This document shows, in pieces, positions 31,828 through 37,485 of a stretch of 37,485 nt of DNA. Each line of letters starts with the position of its first letter. Position 1 is the stretch's first letter. Below the pieces are notes generated by a model. That model was given only the letters and a program-made list of their open reading frames with translations. It was not told the DNA's origin and did not search any database. The DNA is from Streptomyces sp. SID8352 (GTDB taxonomy: Bacteria; Actinomycetota; Actinomycetes; Streptomycetales; Streptomycetaceae), in NCBI RefSeq assembly GCF_009862265.1, contig NZ_WWGX01000096.1, positions 1 to 37,485 of the forward strand. Direction: 5' to 3'. Made by a program: the position numbers and the translations under genes.

Positions 31828-32693
31828 CGACCGCCGACCGCCTCTACCCGGTCGGCCAGTTCGTCCTCGGAGAGTCCGAACCGGGCGGTGAGGGCGCTGA
31901 TCCAGCGCTCCAGGCCGAAGGCCACGCAGCCGGTGAAGGCCGGTTCGCCCCCGCCGGTGCTGATGTCGCAGCGCTCCCCGAAGAAGTTGCGGTGGAAGTT
32001 GAGCGATCCGATGGCCAGCGACCCGTCGAAGACGAACTCCTCCTTCACCGGGAAGAGCTGGGCCATCAGGGCACGTCCCGCGCTCGCGTCGAAGAACGGG
32101 TCGGAGGCCGCCTGGATCTCGACCGGCAGGTCGAGTGCGGCCAGGTGCTCCGAGACCTTCTTGCGGAAGAGCCGGAGGTGCTCCAGGACGTCGTCCCGGG
32201 TGCCGACGCAGACGATCTCCCGCATGGTGAAGCCCAGCAGCCGCCGCAGCCCGTCGTAGTGGCTCTCGCGGCGGAAGCAGGTCGCCACCGTGGTCACCTT
32301 GTGCGGGCCGTCGGAGAGGTCCCGGCCGGCCGCGTCCAGGTAGACGTTGTAGCAGGCGGCGGACGGCAGCGCGTACCCCGCCTCGGTCAGGTGAGAGGCC
32401 GGGACCGTGTCCGGCCGCGGCTCGCCCGTGGCGTACGCGGGCGCGGCCTCCTCCGTCAGGGCCGCGCCGAGGATCGCCAGATGCGGGAAGTTCTGGAAGT
32501 AGTCCAGCCGGTGCAGGTCCTCGACGCGCATCAGGGGCGGGTACTGGACGGCCGTGGCGCCGACCTCCGCCGCCCAGCCGGTGAACACGCCGTCGAGGGC
32601 CGCGCGCAGCCGCAGCGCGCCGGGACCCAGCGTGGCGAGGCCGCCCCGGGTCGAGGCCGCGCCCGCGTCAGTCCCGGGACTCGTCGGGCTCAT
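31824..32693 (-). CDS. Amino acid:carrier-protein ligase (truncated seryl-tRNA-synthetase-like)
   Basis: A 289-residue class II aminoacyl-tRNA-synthetase-like catalytic domain without a tRNA-binding arm. Motif 2 is CFRRESHYDGLRRLLGFTMRE (in pieces: CFRRES, LLGFTMRE); motif 3 is AFGLERW. Cys 114, Glu 159 and Cys 256 fall where the three zinc ligands of atypical SerRS and the amino acid:carrier-protein ligases lie. Established knowledge: such proteins (Bradyrhizobium type) adenylate glycine or alanine and attach them to the phosphopantetheine of a small, adjacent carrier protein instead of tRNA. The carrier gene overlaps this one by 26 bases. The ATG has GGAGG nearby. The amino acid used is not predictable by eye, but small residues are the precedent. 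Confidence 0.88.
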   Translation of the reverse strand: MSPTSPGTDAGAASTRGGLATLGPGALRLRAALDGVFTGWAAEVGATAVQYPPLMRVEDLHRLDYFQNFPHLAILGAALTEEAAPAYATGEPRPDTVPASHLTEAGYALPSAACYNVYLDAAGRDLSDGPHKVTTVATCFRRESHYDGLRRLLGFTMREIVCVGTRDDVLEHLRLFRKKVSEHLAALDLPVEIQAASDPFFDASAGRALMAQLFPVKEEFVFDGSLAIGSLNFHRNFFGERCDISTGGGEPAFTGCVAFGLERWISALTARFGLSEDELADRVEAVGGR

Positions 32694-32940
32694 GGAAGAA
32701 CCTCCTTCGGATGGCGTTGATAGTACGGAAGTCGGAGGGCTTGACGTTCTCCATCAGGATTTCCTGTCCCGTCTGTTCCTCAAGCACATAAAGGAAGTTG
32801 ACGAATCCCAGGGAGTCCAGGATGCGGTTCTCGACGAGGTCGAGGTCCGGGTCGATGGAGGTCAGGTCGGGGCGCTTGGTCAGCAGGTAGCGGACGACGG
32901 CGTCGACCCCGTCCGCGGCCCTCTCGTCGGTGGCGCTCAT
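32668..32940 (-). CDS. Free-standing acyl/aminoacyl carrier protein
   Basis: A 90-residue carrier protein. The phosphopantetheine attachment serine is Ser 43 in NRILDSLGFVNFLYVLEEQTG (in pieces: ILDSLGFVNFLYVLEE). Helix 1 is residues about 8-22 and helix 3 is DFRTINAI near residues 67-74. The start ATG overlaps the diiron oxygenase stop (ATGA), and the end overlaps the aa:CP ligase start. The long frame that runs through it to the left and right is a shadow. It is expected to be primed by the neighbouring PPTase and loaded by the aa:CP ligase, and to present the amino acid to the diiron oxygenase. Confidence 0.93.
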   Translation of the reverse strand: MSATDERAADGVDAVVRYLLTKRPDLTSIDPDLDLVENRILDSLGFVNFLYVLEEQTGQEILMENVKPSDFRTINAIRRRFFHEPDESRD

Positions 32941-33821
32941 GAGGCGGGCAGGACGTCGTCGGTGAAGATGCCCTCGCTCACCAGGAAGTTCATGGAGCGC
33001 TTGAGCATCCTGGTCTCCAGGTCGTGGAAGGCCGGGTCGGCCAGCACCTCGTTGCGCACCTGGTAGGGGTTCTCTATGCCGGCGTCGCGGAAGGCCGCCG
33101 GGTTGACCAGGCCGTCCACGGACTTGCGCAGGTACCGCTTGAGGTACAGCTCCAGCCCGGCCAGTTCCTCGGCGCTCAGCTTCTCGCGGAGCTGCTTGTG
33201 GAGGTGGGAGACGATCTGCCGGCCGAAGGCGACGTGCCGGGACTCGTCCTGGTGGTGGATGGCGTTGATCTGGCGGATGGTGGGGTGCAGCCGCTCGTCG
33301 TCGCCCATCCGCTTGTTGAAGAAGTCGACGATCTCCTCGAAGAGGAGGAGGCGCGCGAAGACGAGGAAGTGCGCCGACTCGCCCTCGGAGCTCATCTCCA
33401 GCTGGACACCCTTGTCCGGGTAGACCTTTCCGCCGTACTTCAGGCAGAAGGTGGCGAAGAACCACATGTGCTCGTTCTCTTCGCCGATCATGTGGTGGAA
33501 GTACTCGGAGGAGACGGCGAAGTCCTTGGTGTGGATGCGCGCGATGATCTCGGTGATCAGCTCGCGGATGCCGTCCACGTTCAGGCTGTAGAAGTTGACG
33601 CTCTCCCACTTGCTGATCGCCCAGAGCTGCTCCTCCGTGAACGACTCCGCCACCTTGGTGCCGTGGACGGACATCAGCTCGGGGGACATCCAGTACTCGT
33701 TCTCGGGCAGCGAGTCGGGCCACTGGAACAGCTTGTAGGGGTCGTAGTAGTCGCGCTCGGACATCGCCACCAGGCGGTCGAGAATGGTCTGCAGCTGTTC
33801 GTCGGCCTGCAACACGGCCAT
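32937..33821 (-). CDS. AurF-like diiron oxygenase (N-oxygenase family)
   Basis: A 294-residue non-heme diiron protein. A complete ligand set is seen: Glu 73 (WESVN), Glu 115 and His 118 (EENEHMW), Glu 162 (LLFEEIVDFF), His 189, Glu 193 and His 196 (HHQDESRH), with the same last spacing as AurF (Glu to His 27 apart). AurF and CmlI oxidise arylamines to nitro groups; relatives in fragin and leudiazen clusters (HamC, MgoC) are thought to act on carrier-bound amino acids. Here it directly overlaps a carrier-protein gene, so the substrate is probably an aminoacyl-S-carrier protein, oxidised at nitrogen to hydroxylamine, nitroso or beyond. C-oxygenation is possible. The ATG has GAGAGGA upstream. 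Confidence 0.88.
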   Translation of the reverse strand: MAVLQADEQLQTILDRLVAMSERDYYDPYKLFQWPDSLPENEYWMSPELMSVHGTKVAESFTEEQLWAISKWESVNFYSLNVDGIRELITEIIARIHTKDFAVSSEYFHHMIGEENEHMWFFATFCLKYGGKVYPDKGVQLEMSSEGESAHFLVFARLLLFEEIVDFFNKRMGDDERLHPTIRQINAIHHQDESRHVAFGRQIVSHLHKQLREKLSAEELAGLELYLKRYLRKSVDGLVNPAAFRDAGIENPYQVRNEVLADPAFHDLETRMLKRSMNFLVSEGIFTDDVLPAS

Positions 33822-33832
33822 GGATCGTCCTC

Positions 33833-34927
33833 TCAGTCGTTGTCGGAGCCGCGGGCGGCTCCGTCGGTCTCGTGCGGGGCGGGCTGCTCTGCCGAGAGCT
33901 GGATGTCCGTCTGGTGGCGCGGGTGGGCGAACCGGCCGTCGCGCCGGTACCCGTTGACCGGCTCGTCGGCGTGGTGCTCCGTGGGCATCAGGCGGTTGAG
34001 CAGGGAGCCGGTGAAGGCGTCCGCGGCGGCCGGGTGGGCGGCCTCGGCGTGGTGCGCGGCGAGGATCACGAAGGCGGGGTCGACGGTCTTGACGACGCCG
34101 TCCTCGTCCACGACCTCCAGCCACGAGTGGGCCAGGTCGAGCATGCCCATGATCCAGCCGCGCCGGGTGCGGGCCTCGAATCCGGCGGCCCGGCAGCGCT
34201 CGGCCAGTTCGAGGCAGACCGCGATGCAGGGGGCGTACCCCTGGGCGAGGACCTCGCCGCCGCGCCACTGGAACTCCTCGGGCATGCGCCCCCAGCGGTA
34301 CCGGTCGGGGCCGAACGAGGTGACGATCTCGCGCAGCCGGGGCGAGCGGATCTCGCGGCGCTCGCCCGAGGTGACCAGGACGCCCGAGGCGGTCAGCCCG
34401 GTGGTGCCGCCGACGGTGATGTCCTTGTCCCCGAGGACGGCCGCCTCGGGGCCGATGGTGAGCGACTCGGTCCAGCCGCCGTGCAGTTCGGGCCGGGGCG
34501 TGGCCAGGTTCCACGCCATGCCCGCGGGGTCCGCGCCGTCGTCGGCGGCGGGCGGCGAGAGCACCACGGAGTAGTCCCAGCGGCGGGGCCGGAACAGGGT
34601 GGCCGGGTCGGCGTGCATCCAGCGCAGGGCGTAGGCCATGGTCTTCTCGGGGACGGACTCGCCGGAGCCCGAGTAGAGCGCGAGATTGACCAGGTCGTAC
34701 CGCTCGAAGCGCTCGTCGCCCTTCTCTCCGCCGTGCGGCAGCCCCTCGGCGAGCAGTTCGTCGAGGATCTCCGGCCCGCACTGCAGCAGTTCCAGGGCGA
34801 CGGCCCTGGGGATGCTCTCGTCGCGCAGGTCCTCGGGGATCAGCAGCAGGTTGCGCAGGGAGGCCAGCCAGCCCTCCCTGCCCTGGGGCTCCCGGGGACG
34901 GATCCAGGGTTCGGCGTGCGTGTTCAT
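33833..34927 (-). CDS. Transglutaminase-fold (Cys-His-Asp) protein
   Basis: A 364-residue protein with a transglutaminase core in the C-terminal half. The triad is Cys 234 (GYAPCIAVCLEL), His 267 (LAHSWLEV) and Asp 283 (KTVDPAF), with the family spacing. The N-terminal half (residues 1-200) is not recognised. In biosynthetic clusters such folds catalyse amide formation between a thioester-bound acyl group and an amine (AdmF type, CtaG type) or act as cysteine acyltransferases. Here it lies between an AMP ligase and the carrier/diiron genes, so it may transfer the tethered, oxidised aminoacyl group to an acceptor. It overlaps the AMP ligase stop (ATGA). Role inferred. Confidence 0.82.
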   Translation of the reverse strand: MNTHAEPWIRPREPQGREGWLASLRNLLLIPEDLRDESIPRAVALELLQCGPEILDELLAEGLPHGGEKGDERFERYDLVNLALYSGSGESVPEKTMAYALRWMHADPATLFRPRRWDYSVVLSPPAADDGADPAGMAWNLATPRPELHGGWTESLTIGPEAAVLGDKDITVGGTTGLTASGVLVTSGERREIRSPRLREIVTSFGPDRYRWGRMPEEFQWRGGEVLAQGYAPCIAVCLELAERCRAAGFEARTRRGWIMGMLDLAHSWLEVVDEDGVVKTVDPAFVILAAHHAEAAHPAAADAFTGSLLNRLMPTEHHADEPVNGYRRDGRFAHPRHQTDIQLSAEQPAPHETDGAARGSDND

Positions 34928-36549
34928 CCTTCGCTCCTGTGGGAGGGGCCGCTCTCGGGGGACGCGCCGCCGGCGGGGGTGAACATCCCGCGCAGCGCCG
35001 CCTTGTCGGGCTTGCCGTACGAGGCGGTGGGGATGTCCGCCACGAACTCGATCCGGGCCGGCACGTGGCCGGGGCCGAGGCCGTCCCGCACGAGGCCGCG
35101 CAGTTCACCGGCGAGCGCCGCCGGGTCCTCGGGACCGGCGGCGCAGACGGCGAGGAGGGCCTCTCCGGTGCGCGCGTCGGGCACGCCGACGACGGCGGCC
35201 TGGCGGACGGCCGGGTGGGTGCTCAGGACGTCCTCGACGGCCCTGGGGTGGCAGTTGGTGCCGTCCACGATGACGAGGTCGCTCTCGCGGCCGGTGAGGT
35301 GGAGGTAGCCCTCCTCGTCGAGGCGGCCCAGGTCGCCGGTGCGCAGCCAGCCCTCGCGCAGGACCCGCGCGGTCTGCTCGGGCCGCTGCCAGTAGCCGGC
35401 CATGACGGTGGGGCCGGACACCTCGACGGCGCCCTCCTCGCCGGGCCCGCGCGGGGCGCCGTCCGGTCCGGTGATCCGCACCGTGGCGCCGGGCACGGGG
35501 CGGCCGACGGAGGTGAACAGCTCCGGGCGGGCGGCGGCGGCCCGCGCGTGGTCCTCGGGGCCCATTCCGGTGATGGCGATGGCCTCGGTCAGCGCGTAGC
35601 TCTGCCGCAGTCTCGGTCCCAGGACCCGGACGGCCTCGGCGAGCCGGTGCGGTGCCATGGGGGAGCTGCCGTAGCTGACGGCGGCGAGGCCGCGCAGGTC
35701 GGTGGCGGACAGCCCGGGGTGGTCGAGGAGCCGGTAGAGGTAGGGCGGGTAGAGGTAGGTGGTGACCAGCCGCCCTTCGGCGGCGGCCGCGCCGACGCGG
35801 CCCAGCAGGGTGCCGGCGTCGAAGGCGTCGAACAGCTCGGTGGGCACGCCGTGGCGCAGCAGCCCGAAGGCGAGGGCCCCCGCGGCGTGGGCCATCGGGG
35901 TCATGGCGACGAAGCGCAGTCCCGGCGGCGGGGGCGGGCCCGCCCAGGCCCCGGCGGCGGCGGTCAGCGCGTGGAAGGTGTAGGCGACGCCCTTGGGCAG
36001 TCCGGTGGTGCCCCCGGTGTACATCACCCGGGCGATGTCGTCCTCCCGGGCGGCGACCGGGACGGGGGTGTCCGGCTGCGCGGCGGCGGCCGCCAGCAGG
36101 TCGGTGACGTCCGGGTCCGGGCCGGGGCCGAGGGAGAAGAGCCGCTTCACCCCGGCCTCGCGGGCGGCCAGGGCCGTCCGGTGGGCCGGCTGGGCGGGTC
36201 CGGCGTCGGCGAGGACGACGGCGGCGGGCGCCGCGTCGTCGAGGATGTGCCGGACGGTCCGGTCGCCGCCGCCGGCGTGGACGGGGGTGTAGCGCAGGCC
36301 GAGGATGTGCGCGGCCAGGCCGACGGCGGTCATCTCCAGCGGGTTGGCCGCGAGGAGGACCAGTCCGTCGCCCCGTTCCAGCCCGTCGTCGCACAGGACG
36401 CGGGTGATGCGGTGGGCGAGGGAGAGCAGTTCCCGGAAGGTCGTGCTGCGCTCGCCGTGGATCAGTGCGGTGCGGTCGCCCCAGTGCCCGAACTGCTCCA
36501 GGGCGCTGGTGACATACGCGGCGGGCGCGCCGCTGCCGTGCTCCGTCAT
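34924..36549 (-). CDS. AMP-dependent synthetase/acyl-CoA or acyl-carrier ligase
   Basis: A 541-residue adenylate-forming enzyme. Seen: the ATP loop VMYTGGTTGLPKGVAYT (about residues 169-185), YALTEAIAITG (A5), GWLRTGDLGRLDEEGYLHLTG (in pieces: WLRTGDLGRLDE), RESDLVIVDG, and the catalytic lysine region TASYGKPDKAAL near residue 518. The start is the ATG at 36547-36549, overlapping the upstream gene as ATGA; a longer frame to the right is a shadow. The substrate acid is unknown. In this operon it could activate the acid that is joined to the carrier-bound amino acid, or the product of the left-hand aromatic operon. Confidence 0.9.
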   Translation of the reverse strand: MTEHGSGAPAAYVTSALEQFGHWGDRTALIHGERSTTFRELLSLAHRITRVLCDDGLERGDGLVLLAANPLEMTAVGLAAHILGLRYTPVHAGGGDRTVRHILDDAAPAAVVLADAGPAQPAHRTALAAREAGVKRLFSLGPGPDPDVTDLLAAAAAQPDTPVPVAAREDDIARVMYTGGTTGLPKGVAYTFHALTAAAGAWAGPPPPPGLRFVAMTPMAHAAGALAFGLLRHGVPTELFDAFDAGTLLGRVGAAAAEGRLVTTYLYPPYLYRLLDHPGLSATDLRGLAAVSYGSSPMAPHRLAEAVRVLGPRLRQSYALTEAIAITGMGPEDHARAAAARPELFTSVGRPVPGATVRITGPDGAPRGPGEEGAVEVSGPTVMAGYWQRPEQTARVLREGWLRTGDLGRLDEEGYLHLTGRESDLVIVDGTNCHPRAVEDVLSTHPAVRQAAVVGVPDARTGEALLAVCAAGPEDPAALAGELRGLVRDGLGPGHVPARIEFVADIPTASYGKPDKAALRGMFTPAGGASPESGPSHRSEG

Positions 36550-37445
36550 GCGCCCTCCTCTTCCGGTGCGGTGGTGACGGGTGCGGTGGTGGCCGTGGCG
36601 GCCGGTGTCCCGGGGGCGGCGGGCGCCCCGGGGGCGGGTGCGGGGGCGGCGGCGGGGGCCGGGGCGGTCCCGGTCCCGGTCCCGGCCGCCGGAGCGGTGG
36701 CGGTCCCGGTCCCGGCCGCCGGGGCGATGGCGCCCCCGGTCCCGGCCCCCGGAGCGGGGGACGCGGGCGCGGGGTTGGCGGGCGCCGTTCCGGCCGGGGT
36801 GGTGGGCGGCGCCGGGGTGGCCGGGGCCGGAGTGGCGGGCGCCGGGGTGGCCGAGGGGGTGGCCGGTGCGGCCGAGGGGGTGACGCGGGACCGGAACCGG
36901 CACTCGGACGCGCCGGTGCGCAGGCACGACACCCGGTCCTCGCCGACCCGGGTCCGCAGCCCCTCGAACCAGCCCTGCCGCATCTGCGGGCAGGGGCAGT
37001 CGTAGCCCTCCAGGGTGCCCGCGCCGGCCAGCATCTCCAGGGCGAAGTTGCGGGTGACCGAGGTCTCCCAGGTGTCCTCGCCGGTGACCTCGGTGGCCGC
37101 CTCGACGCTGTCGCCGGTCATCAGCCGGGAGATGCCGTGCAGGGCGGTGGCCAGCTCCTCGGCGGACAGGCCGGGCCGCAGCCCCCGTTCCCGGGCGTAG
37201 GCGGCCGCGACCCGGCGGGCGACGAACCGGATGGCCTCGGCGTTGACCTCGTTCGCCGCGTCCTGGCCGAAGCGCTTGGCGACGCCCTGGTACCAGCGGG
37301 CGTCGTGCAGCCACCAGAACCGGCGGAGCAGGTCGTCGGAGGGGGTGCCGGCGGGGGCCCGGGGGGAAGGGGTTCCGGGGGAAGGGGTGCCGACGGGGGC
37401 GCCGGAGCCTCCCGGTCCGGGGGGCGGGGGTGGGGAGCTGGTCAA
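36546..37445 (-). CDS. DUF6125-like Cys-containing protein with low-complexity tail
   Basis: A 299-residue protein, first gene of the operon. The core (about residues 36-190) has FWWLHDARWYQGVAKRFGQDAANEVN and the four Cys at about 150, 152, 174 and 182 (GYDCPCPQ, VSCLRTGASECRF), a pattern of the DUF6125 / L-2-amino-thiazoline-4-carboxylate hydrolase-like group, whose members resemble V4R domains. The N-terminal 35 residues and the last 110 residues are Pro/Ala/Thr/Gly-rich and look disordered. The TTG at 37443-37445 is the likely start, with AAGGA upstream. The Cys set could bind metal. Function unknown; the operon position suggests a dedicated role. Annotation of the family name is from memory of its pattern. 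Confidence 0.7.
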   Translation of the reverse strand: MTSSPPPPPGPGGSGAPVGTPSPGTPSPRAPAGTPSDDLLRRFWWLHDARWYQGVAKRFGQDAANEVNAEAIRFVARRVAAAYARERGLRPGLSAEELATALHGISRLMTGDSVEAATEVTGEDTWETSVTRNFALEMLAGAGTLEGYDCPCPQMRQGWFEGLRTRVGEDRVSCLRTGASECRFRSRVTPSAAPATPSATPAPATPAPATPAPPTTPAGTAPANPAPASPAPGAGTGGAIAPAAGTGTATAPAAGTGTGTAPAPAAAPAPAPGAPAAPGTPAATATTAPVTTAPEEEGA

Positions 37446-37485
37446 CGTGTCGTTCCTTCTGCTGCGCGGGCGGGGTCGGGGCGGG
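37446..37485. other. Right edge of window, operon upstream region
   Basis: Contains only the AAGGA ribosome-binding site of the TTG-started gene (near 37455). The promoter of the eight-gene operon lies further right, outside the window, and more genes of the operon may lie there. Confidence 0.4.

Noticed and set aside
1..37485. tRNA, rRNA, insertion sequence or integrase genes
   Set aside because: No cloverleaf-like sequence, transposase, recombinase or rRNA segment was recognised on either strand by eye.

Overview
The window is very GC-rich, with strong third-position GC bias, many ATGA/GTGA gene overlaps, GTG and TTG starts, a gamma-butyrolactone-receptor-type regulator and two rare TTA (bldA-type) codons. 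All of this points to a Streptomyces or close relative. The content is that of a secondary-metabolite gene cluster that runs off the left edge (chorismate synthase is cut) and probably off the right edge too. No ketosynthase, large NRPS module or obvious core scaffold enzyme is visible, so the product cannot be named from this window.

Layout. (1) 1-7244, minus strand: one operon that makes 4-hydroxyphenylpyruvate from primary metabolites (class II DAHP synthase, AroH-type chorismate mutase, prephenate dehydrogenase, chorismate synthase), preceded by a flavin reductase, an FAD/NAD(P)-binding oxidoreductase and a class II aldolase-fold protein that could be a CloR/NovR-like oxygenase. (2) 7245-13585, minus strand: gamma-butyrolactone receptor homologue, cytochrome P450 with an early TTA codon, DHA2-type MFS exporter and an acyl-CoA-dehydrogenase-fold flavin monooxygenase. 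(3) 13586-19262: CGNR zinc-finger regulator (plus), DtxR-family iron regulator, acyl-AMP ligase, methyltransferase and AraC regulator (all minus). (4) 19263-24902, plus strand: PPOX-type flavoprotein, secreted M6-type metalloprotease and a double IclR-type regulator; these look less cluster-specific. (5) 25661-30154, plus strand: molybdopterin oxidoreductase (with TTA), secreted SgcJ/NTF2-like protein, FabG-like and FabI-like reductases. (6) 30278-37445, minus strand: an eight-gene, tightly coupled operon converging on region 5 at a 27-bp-stem bidirectional terminator.

Region 6 is the most interesting part. It encodes, in transcription order, a DUF6125-like Cys-containing protein, an AMP ligase, a transglutaminase-fold protein, an AurF-like diiron oxygenase, a free-standing carrier protein, a truncated seryl-tRNA-synthetase-like amino acid:carrier-protein ligase, a phosphopantetheinyl transferase and a metallo-beta-lactamase-fold protein. 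Read together, these suggest that an amino acid is loaded on a dedicated carrier protein, oxidised (probably at nitrogen) by the diiron enzyme while tethered, and then transferred to or condensed with a second acid activated by the AMP ligase. The operon also carries its own enzyme for activating the carrier. I do not recognise this exact combination as a described pathway.

Regulation appears layered: a gamma-butyrolactone receptor with ARE-like sites upstream of itself and of the AraC gene, an iron-box-like site between the flavin monooxygenase and CGNR genes close to a DtxR gene, and TTA codons in the P450 and molybdoenzyme. The intergenic regions are unusually rich in short tandem repeats (8-, 17-, 17-, 18- and 23-bp units) and in a 41-bp dispersed element.
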